Origin: Pseudomonadota bacterium
Lineage (GTDB): Bacteria > Pseudomonadota > Gammaproteobacteria > Acidithiobacillales > Acidithiobacillaceae
DNA length: 32,433 nt
Direction: 5' to 3'
NCBI GenBank assembly: GCA_021827445.1
Contig: JAKAVW010000002.1
Coordinates: 1-32,433, forward strand
Shown here: piece after piece, positions 15,033-22,993 of the stretch
Position numbering within the stretch: the first letter of the stretch is position 1
How the letters are laid out: each line of letters opens with the position of its first letter
Position numbers and translations under genes: made by a program
The notes under the pieces: model-generated
What the model saw: the letters and a program-made list of their open reading frames with translations, nothing else
What the model was told of the DNA's origin: nothing
Database searches by the model: none

Positions 15033-16217
15033 ATGATACTTGGTACACCGCTCTCTGCTTCCGCTACCCGTCTACTCATGCTCGGTGCGGGTGAACTGGG
15101 CAAGGAAGTCCTCATCGCTGCACAACGTTTGGGGGTAGAGACTATTGCGGTAGATCGTTACGCCGATGCCCCGGCTATGCAGGTAGCCCATCGTGCCCAT
15201 GTACTGGATATGACCGATCCAGAGGCCATTCTGGCACTTGTCAAACGCGAGCGCCCGCATTTTGTGGTGCCGGAAATTGAGGCCATTGCGACCTCCGCGC
15301 TGGCGGAAATTGAGGCGGCAGGCTGGGCGACGGTGGTGCCTTCGGCACGCGCGGTGCAGTTGACCATGGATCGCGAGGGTATCCGCCGCCTTGCTGCGGA
15401 AGAATTGGGCTTGCTGACGTCGCCTTATCGCTTCGCCGGTACACTGGCAGAGTTAGAAGAAGTAGCGGCGGTGCTGGGCTTTCCCTGTGTGATCAAGCCC
15501 GTCATGTCCTCTAGTGGTAAGGGGCAGTCCGTAGTACGCGACGCGGCGGAACTGGCGCTGGCATGGCAGGAGGCACAGACGGCGGGACGGGTCGGTGGCC
15601 AGCGGATCATTGTCGAAGGCTTTGTCGACTTCGACTTCGAGATTACCCTGTTGACGGTGCGTTCTGCCTTTGGGACGACATTTTGTGCGCCTATCGGGCA
15701 TCGTCAAGAGGCCGGTGATTATGTGGAGTCCTGGCAGCCACAGCCCATGAGTGAGGCCGCTTTGCAACAGGCGGAAAAGATGGCGCAATTGGTGACTGAT
15801 GATTTGGGCGGGCGGGGGCTGTATGGGGTGGAGTTTTTCGTGCGCGACGAAGAGGTCATCTTCAGTGAGATCTCACCCCGGCCCCATGATACGGGGCTGG
15901 TGACTTTGGTCAGTCAGCGGCAGAACGAGTTTGACCTGCACTTGCGTGCTATTTTGGGTTTACCGGTGCAGCCGGGCTTTCGGCGCCCGGCGGCTTCTGC
16001 GGTAATTCGTGGGAGGGATCTGGGTTGGGGACCGGTGTATTCAGGACTGGAGGAGGCGCTGGCGGTGCCGGAAAGCGATCTGCGGCTTTTTGGCAAGCCG
16101 ACGGCCAGCAAGCTCAGACGCCTCGGGGTGGGTATTGCTGGCGCCGATGATGTGGAGGAAGCCCGGAAGCGCGCCTGCCGGATAGCTGCGGCGATAATGA
16201 TCAGCCCCGCGTCCTGA
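15033..16217 (+). CDS. purT: formate-dependent phosphoribosylglycinamide formyltransferase (GAR transformylase 2)
   Basis: ATP-grasp enzyme of purine synthesis that uses formate and ATP, instead of formyl-tetrahydrofolate, to formylate GAR. The 394 residues match the family length. Landmarks are LMLGAGELGKEVLIAAQRLGVETIAVDRY at the N-terminus, the central ATP-grasp lid CVIKPVMSSSGKGQSVV, IVEGFVDFDFEITLLTVR, GVEFFVRDEEVIFSEISPRPHDTG with the metal-binding acids, and a C-terminal GKPTASKLRRLGVGIA. GGGAGATCCA precedes the ATG at 15033. It diverges from gnd and converges on the aminotransferase gene. Confidence 0.98.
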   Translation: MILGTPLSASATRLLMLGAGELGKEVLIAAQRLGVETIAVDRYADAPAMQVAHRAHVLDMTDPEAILALVKRERPHFVVPEIEAIATSALAEIEAAGWATVVPSARAVQLTMDREGIRRLAAEELGLLTSPYRFAGTLAELEEVAAVLGFPCVIKPVMSSSGKGQSVVRDAAELALAWQEAQTAGRVGGQRIIVEGFVDFDFEITLLTVRSAFGTTFCAPIGHRQEAGDYVESWQPQPMSEAALQQAEKMAQLVTDDLGGRGLYGVEFFVRDEEVIFSEISPRPHDTGLVTLVSQRQNEFDLHLRAILGLPVQPGFRRPAASAVIRGRDLGWGPVYSGLEEALAVPESDLRLFGKPTASKLRRLGVGIAGADDVEEARKRACRIAAAIMISPAS

Positions 16218-16267
16218 TCGGGGTTAATCCCGCGGTAACGCAATGCGATCTCAGTTTTTGGGGTGAT

Positions 16268-17449
16268 CTAGCCGTTTATAAAAGCGCTGATGCGGTCCAG
16301 TGCCATCTCCAGATTCTTATCGCTGGTCGCAAAGGACAGGCGGATATGGCTAGGCGTGCCGAAGGCCGAGCCGGGTACTACTGCCACTCCGGCCTCCAGC
16401 AAGGCTTCAGCCAGGGCAAGATCGTCACGCAGGCCTTTCGCCGCTATGACTTCGCGAAATCCCGGAAAGCTGTAAAAGGTACCATCGGAGGGCATGGCGG
16501 CGACACCGGGCAGCGCTTTCAGGCGGTTGTAAACGTATTGGTGGCGCCGCTTGAAGGCATGCACCATTTCGTGGATGGCGCTGTCGCCACCTTCCAGTGC
16601 TGCCTGGGCGGCCACCTGGGCGATGGAGGTGGGATTGGAGGTGCTCTGGGACTGTACCGTATTCATCGCGGTGATCAGCGCTTTGGGGCCAGCACAGTAG
16701 CCGATGCGCCATCCGGTCATGGCATAGGCTTTGGACACGCCATTCATGATGATGCAGCGCGGGATCAGATCCGGGCAGGCATTGGCGATGTTGACGAAGT
16801 CTTCATCGTAGAAACGAATTTTCTCATACATGTCATCGCTGGCGATGAGGATATGCGGATGATGGCGAAGTACTTCACCCAGGGCTTCCAGTTCGGTGCG
16901 GCTGTAGACCACGCCAGAGGGGTTGGATGGGCTGTTGATGACCAACAGACGGGTACTGGGGGTAATCGCCTCTTCCAGTTGCTCCGGGTTGATCTTGAAA
17001 CGCTGGCTGGCGTCGGTGCCGATGATGACGGGACGCGCTTCTGCCAGTAGCACCATGTCCGGATAAGATACCCAGTAGGGTGCGGGAATGATAACTTCGT
17101 CGCCTGCATCCAGAAGAGCCTGACAAAGATTGAAGAAGCTTTGCTTGCCGCCGACGGAAACGAGAATTTCGTCGGGATGGTATGACAGATAATTGTCGCG
17201 GGCGAATTTGCCGATGATCGCGGCTTTCAGCTCCGGCGTGCCGCCGACAGCGGTGTATTTGGTGAAGCCCCGGTGGATGGCGGCGATGGCTGCTTCCTTG
17301 ATGTACTCCGGGGTGTCGAAGTCCGGTTCGCCTGCACCCAGACTGACAATGTCCTTCCCTTCGCGGCGCAGTTGTTGGGCACGGGCAGTGACCGCAAGCG
17401 TGGGGGAGGGGCGCACCGCATTCACGCGGCGGGAAAGGCGGATATCCAC
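16268..17449 (-). CDS. aspC: class I PLP aminotransferase, aspartate (possibly aspartate/prephenate) aminotransferase
   Basis: Transfers the amino group between aspartate and 2-oxoglutarate. Relatives of this Thermus-type subgroup may also transaminate prephenate. The start is taken as the GTG at 17449 for two reasons: GGAG lies 9 nt before it, and the product then begins VDIRLSRRVNAVRPSPTLAV, the usual N-terminus (393 residues). The frame continues to an ATG at 17506, but a good promoter at 17507-17534 would start transcription about at or after that ATG. Landmarks: SLGAGEPDFDTPEYIKEAA, PAPYWVSYPDM, LVINSPSNPSGVVY, the PLP-lysine motif SKAYAMTGWRIGY, and a C-terminal IRLSFATSDKNLEMALDRI. It converges with purT and stands alone. 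Confidence 0.93.
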   Translation of the reverse strand: MDIRLSRRVNAVRPSPTLAVTARAQQLRREGKDIVSLGAGEPDFDTPEYIKEAAIAAIHRGFTKYTAVGGTPELKAAIIGKFARDNYLSYHPDEILVSVGGKQSFFNLCQALLDAGDEVIIPAPYWVSYPDMVLLAEARPVIIGTDASQRFKINPEQLEEAITPSTRLLVINSPSNPSGVVYSRTELEALGEVLRHHPHILIASDDMYEKIRFYDEDFVNIANACPDLIPRCIIMNGVSKAYAMTGWRIGYCAGPKALITAMNTVQSQSTSNPTSIAQVAAQAALEGGDSAIHEMVHAFKRRHQYVYNRLKALPGVAAMPSDGTFYSFPGFREVIAAKGLRDDLALAEALLEAGVAVVPGSAFGTPSHIRLSFATSDKNLEMALDRISAFING

Positions 17450-17506
17450 GATTATCAACTCCAGGAGCAATCTCATCGGGCGCGGGAAATGCGCGCAAGA
17501 GCGCAA

Positions 17507-17534
17507 ATGATAAGCATCCTTCGACTAAAATCAA
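17507..17534 (-). promoter_or_regulatory. probable promoter of the aminotransferase gene
   Basis: On the minus strand TTGATT (17534-17529), a 16-nt spacer and TATCAT (17512-17507). It lies about 57 nt before the GTG start at 17449. Confidence 0.5.
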
Positions 17535-17624
17535 CTATTTTGCGTAAGGCAGGTATTTCACGGGATGTGGGGTGTGAAGGATTGGTATTACACCCCGACT
17601 AAAAGAGTACGGTTTTCATCACAT

Positions 17625-17773
17625 AACTATCTGGAAGATCTGGCGAATGGGAGGACTTCCGTGCCATCAAGCAATTGCTGGGTTTGCAGGCAATGGAAGC
17701 GCAGGTGCTGCGCGACGGCGAGGAGTTGTGGGTGGCGATCAGTACCGTGATCCGCTGGTCGGCGGCACGGTGA
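17625..17773 (+). pseudogene. possible remnant of a small gene in the aspC/ABC-exporter gap
   Basis: The gap 17450-17866 has no recognised gene. One plus-strand frame, open from a TAA near 17625 to a TGA at 17773, reads like protein over about 40 residues (EWEDFRAIKQLLGL, then EAQVLRDGEELWVAIS, ending VIRWSAAR) but has no good start codon at its left end. It may be the 3' fragment of a decayed gene, or chance. The rest of the gap holds the aminotransferase promoter and a 7-bp hairpin (GGGGTGT 17569-17575 / ACACCCC 17590-17596) of unknown role. Confidence 0.2.
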
Positions 17774-17866
17774 ATGCGAGGCCCCTGCTGACTTGGGCGA
17801 GCAACCTGAGCGCCAGGCGGGTGAATGGGGTATGCTGTGGCATTCTTGGTGCATTGAAGGTGAGTT

Positions 17867-19708
17867 GTGGCGCAAAATCCCTGGCAACGTCCGGTCAACA
17901 AGAATGTCTGGGTGTTGTGGAAACTGAAGCCGTTTTTGCAGGCACATCGTGCTTTGCTGCTTCTGTATGTGCTGGCTCTGTTGCTCAGCGCCGCGAGTTC
18001 GCTGGTGCTGCCGCAAGGCGCGCGCTGGATTCTCGATAAAGGGTTTCATAGTTACTCCGCGCTGATGTGGATCAGTATCGCCCTGCTGGGGCTGGGACTG
18101 TTCACCGTCGCCATGCGCGCCTTACGTGATGCCCTGGCCACTTGGATCGGACAAGGGGTGGTGGCGGACCTCCGTACCGCAGTGTTCAGTCATGCCTTAC
18201 GTTTGCCAGCGGTTTTTTATGAGGCTTTTCGCACTGGAGAGGTGATTTCCCGGCTCAGCAGCGATGTGACCATCCTGCGCTTTGGGTTGACGGGGGTGTT
18301 GGGGCGCAGCCTGCAAAGCGGTATTACCCTGATCGGGGCGCTGGCACTCATGGCCGCCACCATGCCACGACTGATCATACCCGGTATGGTCGTTTTACCT
18401 TTGCTGGTGTTCATCAACCTGAAATCCGGGCGCCTGCAACGTCGCTATAGTCGTAAAGAACAGGATTATCTGGCTGATCTGAGCGCGCATACGGAAGAGT
18501 CGGTTAATGGTATACGGGTGATTCAGTCATTGACCATGGAGCCGCAGACGGAAGAACATTATCGGCGCGATATCCGGTTTTTGCTGGAGCAAGTTTGGTC
18601 CCGGGTGATGGTGCAATTGTGGTCCACCTTTTGGACTGGTGGGCTGGTGTTTCTGGCGCTCAGTGTGATGCTCTATTGGGGTGGTTTGGCCGTGTTGCAC
18701 CACGAAGTGGGGATCGGGGTGCTGGCGGCTTTTCTGCTCTACGCGCTGATGGCAGCGACTTCGCTGGCCGCCCTCGGTGAGTTGTGGGGTAGTATGGCAC
18801 GTCTGGCCGGAGCGACGGAGCGACTGTTGGCGCTGCTGGATGAGATGCCGGAGGCAAGCTTTCCTGTTTCCCCTGTGCAGGATTCAGCGCCAACGCTTGT
18901 CGACGGCGGACTGCCGGCGCAGTGGGTAAGGCCCGCCAGTATGTATCTGGACAAGGTATCTTTCAGTTACCCGTCACGCCGCGATTTCAATGCGATTGAA
19001 AATATCACGCTCGACATTGCCGCAGGAGAAACGGTGGCTTTTGTGGGTTCCTCGGGTGCTGGTAAAAGTACGGTTTTTTCCTTGTTACTGCGCCATTATC
19101 AGCCGAGTCAGGGCCGCATTTTTCTGGATGGTGTGGATGTCAATGCCTTACCGCTCCGCTCGTTGCGTCAACAACTGGCGATGGTGCCTCAGCATCCGGT
19201 GATTTTCTCCATGAGCATTGCGGAAAACATCATGATGGCCCGTCCGGACGCAAGCGAGGCTGCCCTTCAGGAAGCGGTGCGTGCGGCGAGGGTGGATGAA
19301 TTTTCTGATCGCCTGGAGGGGCGACTGCAGACCCATGTGGGGGAGAAAGGCGTTACTTTGTCGGGCGGGCAACGCCAGCGTATCGCCATTGCCCGCGCTA
19401 TTTTGCGTAATCCGCGCGTGCTGATTCTGGATGAGGCCACCAGTGCTCTGGATGCGGAAAACGAACGCATTATTCAGGAGGCGCTGGGCAATCTCACCGC
19501 ACAACGCACTACCCTCGTTGCGGCACACCGGTTGGCGACGGTTATTCATGCGTCACGTATTGCGGTGTTGGATAAGGGTAGGCTGATCGCTGTGGGGAAT
19601 CACAGAGAGCTTCTGAATGCCTGTCAGATTTATCGTCAGTTCGCCCAATTGCAGCGTTTGTATGAGGGAGCGGAAGCTGGGTCGGAACTTCAAAAAATTC
19701 GTGCGTGA
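17867..19708 (+). CDS. MsbA-type ABC exporter (fused permease and ATPase)
   Basis: A half-transporter of the ABCB/MsbA class that would dimerise in the inner membrane and export a lipid or other hydrophobic substrate. The 613 residues contain an N-terminal six-helix transmembrane domain (about 1-330; for example LLLLYVLALLLSAASSLVL). The C-terminal ATPase has Walker A GSSGAGKST (about 392), signature LSGGQRQRIAIARAI (about 498), Walker B VLILDEATSALD (about 518) and the switch histidine in AAHRLATV (about 552). The start is GTG at 17867, preceded by AAGGTGAG. Order and length fit MsbA, but a lipid A role is not proven; a general multidrug or lipid exporter is equally possible. A weak hairpin (TGAGAC 19730-19735 / GTCTCA 19741-19746) lies just downstream. 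Confidence 0.9.
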   Translation: MAQNPWQRPVNKNVWVLWKLKPFLQAHRALLLLYVLALLLSAASSLVLPQGARWILDKGFHSYSALMWISIALLGLGLFTVAMRALRDALATWIGQGVVADLRTAVFSHALRLPAVFYEAFRTGEVISRLSSDVTILRFGLTGVLGRSLQSGITLIGALALMAATMPRLIIPGMVVLPLLVFINLKSGRLQRRYSRKEQDYLADLSAHTEESVNGIRVIQSLTMEPQTEEHYRRDIRFLLEQVWSRVMVQLWSTFWTGGLVFLALSVMLYWGGLAVLHHEVGIGVLAAFLLYALMAATSLAALGELWGSMARLAGATERLLALLDEMPEASFPVSPVQDSAPTLVDGGLPAQWVRPASMYLDKVSFSYPSRRDFNAIENITLDIAAGETVAFVGSSGAGKSTVFSLLLRHYQPSQGRIFLDGVDVNALPLRSLRQQLAMVPQHPVIFSMSIAENIMMARPDASEAALQEAVRAARVDEFSDRLEGRLQTHVGEKGVTLSGGQRQRIAIARAILRNPRVLILDEATSALDAENERIIQEALGNLTAQRTTLVAAHRLATVIHASRIAVLDKGRLIAVGNHRELLNACQIYRQFAQLQRLYEGAEAGSELQKIRA

Positions 19709-19833
19709 TCGGGCCTGGCGAACTAAAGTTGAGACGAAGAGTCTCATTTCTAGTAGCAGGGCGTTTTTTATAAGCACGAGTGAGGTACCATATATCGGGT
19801 ATATTGGTGGCAATCTAGGGAGGGAGGCCCCGT

Positions 19834-20214
19834 ATGAGTACGGATTTTGAGCAAAATACGGCCTGGATCAGGCGGGCACAAACAGACATGAAGGCTTTTG
19901 TGGAAGGATTGGCGGCACGTCTGGAGGGTGACGTGCCGGGTTTTGTAGAAGTGGAACGCAAAAAGGATGGATTCTTTGCGAAAAGCAGTCACATCGAATC
20001 AATCATTATCCACACCAATAATAACGACTATATCCTCAAAAAAGAAGGCGCCCATATCAGCACGGTGCGCGCGAAAACCGTACGCGGCGTAGTGCTCAAA
20101 CATGAAGATTTATCGTTAGCCGTCTGGCTGGAAAGCTTGGTCGCTGATCTGGCTGATCTCTCCGGTGAAATGCAGGGTGCCAGCAATACCTTGCATGACT
20201 TTCTTATGGGGTAA
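19834..20214 (+). CDS. unknown small protein, first gene of the YbjQ-PspA operon
   Basis: 126 residues, not recognised. No signal peptide or membrane helix is visible. The N-terminal part is probably helical (RRAQTDMKAFVEGLAARLEGDV). The centre looks beta-rich (FAKSSHIESIIIHTNNNDYILKKEG, then STVRAKTVRGVVLKHEDLS), and the C-terminus is an amphipathic helix (AVWLESLVADLADLSGEMQG, then ASNTLHDFL). GGGAGG precedes the ATG by about 9 nt. The next gene begins 15 nt after the stop, behind GGAGGG, so it is almost certainly in one operon with the two YbjQ-type genes and pspA. It may be an adaptor or regulator of PspA, but that is inferred only from position. Confidence 0.75.
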   Translation: MSTDFEQNTAWIRRAQTDMKAFVEGLAARLEGDVPGFVEVERKKDGFFAKSSHIESIIIHTNNNDYILKKEGAHISTVRAKTVRGVVLKHEDLSLAVWLESLVADLADLSGEMQGASNTLHDFLMG

Positions 20215-20229
20215 TTTGAAGGAGGGTTT

Positions 20230-21207
20230 ATGTCCATTTGGGACAAGATCAAACAGGGTATCGAGGAAGTCGCACATGATGCCCAGCGTGCCGCAGAAAA
20301 TATTGGTCAGAATGCCAGCAAAGGTATCCGCTCACAAACCCCCGAAGAAATGCAGCGTTACTCTGAATGGGAGCTGGCGCTGCGCCAACACCGCCTCCCT
20401 TCTTTTGTACAAAGCCGAATGTTTCAGACCAGTCAGGGGCAATTGCCCTGGATCAGTACGGCGCGAGCGTCTGAGTTGCTGTTGCAGCGCAGTCACGGTG
20501 TACAACCCATTGGTATGGTGACCGGTAACTGCTGGTACCATTTTGGTTATTCATGGACGCAAGGGCACTATGATGGCTGGCATACGGCAGTGGAACGTAT
20601 GCGCCTGGAGGCACTCGCCCTGGGAGCGAATGCGATCGTCGATGTGCGGATGAAAGTGCATCATGGTGAGCACGAAGATATGGATTATGGCGTTACCGGC
20701 ACCGCTATCCGCATTCGCGGTTTGCCGCCGTCTGCGGAGCCGGTCGTGGCTACTGTCTCGGCACTGGAGTTCGTACGGTTGCTGGAAGATGGGGTGGTGC
20801 CTGTGGGCATCGCTATCGGTGCCAACTTTGATTGGTACAGCCCGTGGATGGGTACCATGGCTGAGCAGGCCGCGCAGTCCTCTCCCTTTGCGGCGCGCTA
20901 CTGGAATATGGAAATCTCCGATCTGTCTACATTCCAGGAAAATGTCCGTCGTCGCGCTCTGTACGATTTACGTGAAGATGGGCGGCGTATGGCGGCCGCG
21001 GTATTGGCGCATACCAGCACCACTCAGATGTTTCGGGTTGCCGCCGATCAGGATAACCCGGAACGCTTTCTGTGCCGTCACATCAGTATTGGCACAGCCA
21101 TCAGTTATTTGCCGAAAAACGCCCCTCAGCACGAATTGATTCCGATGATTTCACTCCTTGACCATCCATTGAAAAGTGCCGCCACGGCACGAAAGGATCT
21201 CATATGA
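20230..21207 (+). CDS. protein with two divergent YbjQ-like (PF01906) modules and an N-terminal amphipathic helix
   Basis: 325 residues. The start MSIWDKIKQGIEEVAHDAQR forms an amphipathic helix of the kind that lies flat on membranes. Residues about 60-163 form a YbjQ-like module: HGVQPIGMVTGNCWYHFGY, then ERMRLEALALGANAIVDVRMK, then YGVTGTAIRI. Residues about 172-294 form a second, more diverged copy: LEFVRLLEDGVVPVGIAIGANF, a middle part with RRRALYDLREDGRRM, then HISIGTAISYL. Short YbjQ proteins are about 100 residues and assemble into rings (family knowledge). The label heavy-metal-binding for this family is weakly founded, and no classical metal cluster is visible here. The stop overlaps the next ATG (ATGA), so the two YbjQ-type proteins are made in a coupled fashion. 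Confidence 0.8.
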   Translation: MSIWDKIKQGIEEVAHDAQRAAENIGQNASKGIRSQTPEEMQRYSEWELALRQHRLPSFVQSRMFQTSQGQLPWISTARASELLLQRSHGVQPIGMVTGNCWYHFGYSWTQGHYDGWHTAVERMRLEALALGANAIVDVRMKVHHGEHEDMDYGVTGTAIRIRGLPPSAEPVVATVSALEFVRLLEDGVVPVGIAIGANFDWYSPWMGTMAEQAAQSSPFAARYWNMEISDLSTFQENVRRRALYDLREDGRRMAAAVLAHTSTTQMFRVAADQDNPERFLCRHISIGTAISYLPKNAPQHELIPMISLLDHPLKSAATARKDLI

Positions 21208-22028
21208 CCGATACCGCTGAACAACTGGCTCCCCATGCCGTCGAACGTCTGAAGGGTTTGCGATCGCAGGGCAGCCACGAAGGCATATTTACCTCCGATC
21301 TCTCCGTCAATGAATTTGTTATGGTTCGTAAGGCCAATTTTGAGCCTTTAGGGCTGGTGGTAGGATCCTGCATTTACCATATGGGTATTCAGTATGGTAA
21401 CTGGAATCAGAACATGGAGATGGATGTACTGTCCCAGGCGATGTATCAGGCCCGCGAACTGGCTATGAGTCGCATGGAACAGGAGGCTATCCTGCTACAG
21501 GCGGATGGTATTGTCGGTGTGCGCCTGGAAGTCAAACGCATGGAATGGGATCAGGAGATTCTCGAATTCATGGCGATTGGTACGGCTATCGCGCATCGCA
21601 GCGGCGCCTCTGGATTCAAGGGAGTAGGGGGTAAACCTTTTACCAGCGATCTCAGCGGGCAGGATTTCTGGATGTTGCTGCAGGCGGGTTATCGGCCGAT
21701 GGAAATGGTAATGGGCTCCTGTGTATATCATGTGGCCCACCAGGGTCTTTTGAAATCCATGGGCAATGTGGGGCGCAATACAGAAATGGAGCAATTTACG
21801 CAGGCCATGTATGACGCGCGTGAACTGGCCATGGAGCGTATGCAGCATGAGGCCCAGGAGGCCCAGGCGGATGGAATTACCGGCGTGCAACTGCATGAAG
21901 GTAGCCACAACTGGAAGCCGCATATCATTGAGTTTTTTGCGGTGGGCACGGCAGTGAAGGCCATGGAAAACGCCGACGCACTGGTCGATGGTCTGAGACC
22001 ACAACTGGTGATTCCGGTTAACGATTGA
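21204..22028 (+). CDS. second protein with two YbjQ-like (PF01906) modules
   Basis: 274 residues with two well-preserved copies of the same module. Copy 1 (about 29-132) has FEPLGLVVGSCIYHMG, then YQARELAMSRMEQEAILLQA, DGIVGVRLEV and FMAIGTAI. Copy 2 (about 146-254) has YRPMEMVMGSCVYHVA, then YDARELAMERMQHEAQEAQA, DGITGVQLHE and FFAVGTAV. The aligned GSCxYH, ARELAM.RM..EA and G(I/V)..V elements show an internal duplication, and both copies are closer to each other than to the modules of the upstream protein. There is no membrane segment. It overlaps the preceding gene by 4 nt and is followed 39 nt later by pspA, suggesting the three products work together, perhaps as a ring-forming scaffold on the membrane (inference). 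Confidence 0.82.
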   Translation: MTDTAEQLAPHAVERLKGLRSQGSHEGIFTSDLSVNEFVMVRKANFEPLGLVVGSCIYHMGIQYGNWNQNMEMDVLSQAMYQARELAMSRMEQEAILLQADGIVGVRLEVKRMEWDQEILEFMAIGTAIAHRSGASGFKGVGGKPFTSDLSGQDFWMLLQAGYRPMEMVMGSCVYHVAHQGLLKSMGNVGRNTEMEQFTQAMYDARELAMERMQHEAQEAQADGITGVQLHEGSHNWKPHIIEFFAVGTAVKAMENADALVDGLRPQLVIPVND

Positions 22029-22067
22029 TGCAATGAGCATCGCGATGCTGTCGCAAGGAGTGATCTG

Positions 22068-22802
22068 ATGTCGATATTTAAACGTGCCGCAGAAATACTG
22101 GAAGGCAAGGTGAATCATTTTCTCGATAACGCGGAGGATCCCGGAGAAAGCCTGGACCTGTCTTATGAGAAAATGATTACGAATTTGCAGGATACCAAAA
22201 GACATCTTGCTGATGTGGTGACCGAGCGGGTGTCTCTGGAAAATCAGATGGCGCAGGCGCAGAAGGCCGCCGACAAAGCGGATGCGGATGCGCGAACGGC
22301 GCTGGGTGCCAACCGGGAAGATCTGGCGCGCGCTGAGCTGGCCCAGAAGCAGTCCGAATTGCAGAAGATCGCTTCTCTCAAGGAAGCGCATGACACGGTG
22401 GCGGCACAGGCGCAGAAGCTGACGGATTATGAGAGCAAGCTGCAGGACCATATCGAACAGTTCCGGACCCAGAAGGAAGTCACCAAAAGTGAGATGACCG
22501 CGGCGCAGGCGGAAGTTAAAGCTGGAGAGTCGCTCACGGGCATCGGCCAGGGTATGAACGACGCCGGTGAGGCCATGCGCCGCGCCGAGGATCGTACCCA
22601 GCAGATGGAATCCAAGGCGTCGGCCTTGGATGGTCTGATGGAGTCCGGTGCGTTGAATGATCCCCTGGATAGTCGCAGCCAGACTGAAAAAGAGCTCGAC
22701 AAAGTGCGTGCGACGAGTGGTGTGGATGATGATCTCGCTAAGCTCAAGGCGGAAATGGCGAAGGATAAGGGCACATCGGGGAGCGGCATTACCGGGAGTT
22801 GA
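22068..22802 (+). CDS. pspA: phage shock protein A / IM30 family
   Basis: A 244-residue, almost wholly helical coiled-coil protein of the PspA/Vipp1 family. These proteins bind damaged inner membrane through an N-terminal amphipathic helix (MSIFKRAAEILEGKVNHFLD) and oligomerise into rings or rods of the ESCRT-III type. Conserved features are DNAEDPGESLDLSYEKM, and long charged heptad segments from about residue 30 to 190. The tail (about 195-244) is rich in Gly and Ser at its end. It is somewhat longer than the 222-residue E. coli PspA. AAGGAG lies 7 nt before the ATG. No pspF, pspB or pspC is nearby; the partners here are the unknown protein and the two YbjQ-type proteins, which points to regulation different from the E. 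coli psp system. No sigma54 promoter was found upstream of the operon. Confidence 0.93.
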   Translation: MSIFKRAAEILEGKVNHFLDNAEDPGESLDLSYEKMITNLQDTKRHLADVVTERVSLENQMAQAQKAADKADADARTALGANREDLARAELAQKQSELQKIASLKEAHDTVAAQAQKLTDYESKLQDHIEQFRTQKEVTKSEMTAAQAEVKAGESLTGIGQGMNDAGEAMRRAEDRTQQMESKASALDGLMESGALNDPLDSRSQTEKELDKVRATSGVDDDLAKLKAEMAKDKGTSGSGITGS

Positions 22803-22831
22803 GGGCTCTGGTAGGTGCTTTGGGCAGAGGA

Positions 22832-22860
22832 TTGACCGACTCCCCGTCTGTAGGTATAGT
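22832..22860 (+). promoter_or_regulatory. promoter of tRNA-Arg
   Basis: TTGACC at 22832-22837, a 17-nt spacer and TATAGT at 22855-22860; the tRNA begins 12 nt later. A near-consensus promoter. Confidence 0.75.
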
Positions 22861-22871
22861 ACGCCCTCCAC

Positions 22872-22948
22872 GCGCTCGTAGCTCAGCTGGATAGAGCAAC
22901 TGGCTACGAACCAGTAGGTCGGCGGTTCGACTCCGTCCGAGCGCACCA
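22872..22948 (+). tRNA. tRNA-Arg (anticodon ACG)
   Basis: Acceptor GCGCTCG pairs with CGAGCGC, the D stem is GCTC/GAGC, and the anticodon stem ACTGG/CCAGT encloses CTACGAA (anticodon ACG, read as ICG after deamination). The T arm contains GTTCGACT, and CCA is encoded. tRNA-Arg genes are common integration sites, and accessory-type genes follow on the 3' side. Confidence 0.97.
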
Positions 22949-22955
22949 ATAAATC

Positions 22956-22993
22956 AGGCACTTAGCGCAGCAAGCTAGTGCCTTTATTTTTCG
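22956..22993 (+). terminator. Rho-independent terminator after tRNA-Arg
   Basis: AGGCACTTAGC (22956-22966) pairs with GCTAGTGCCT (22974-22983) apart from one bulged base, followed by TTATTTTTC. The DNA from there to 23214 holds no gene I can support. Confidence 0.7.

Noticed and set aside
19721..19740. TGGC...TTGA pattern as a sigma54 promoter for the pspA operon
   Set aside because: The spacing between the GG and GC-type elements is wrong for -24/-12, and no pspF-like gene is near.
21495..22961. 488-residue open frame on the minus strand under the YbjQ/PspA genes
   Set aside because: It is antisense to three well-supported genes, runs through tRNA-Arg, and its composition (rich in His, Arg, Leu, Ile) looks like the complement of coding DNA.
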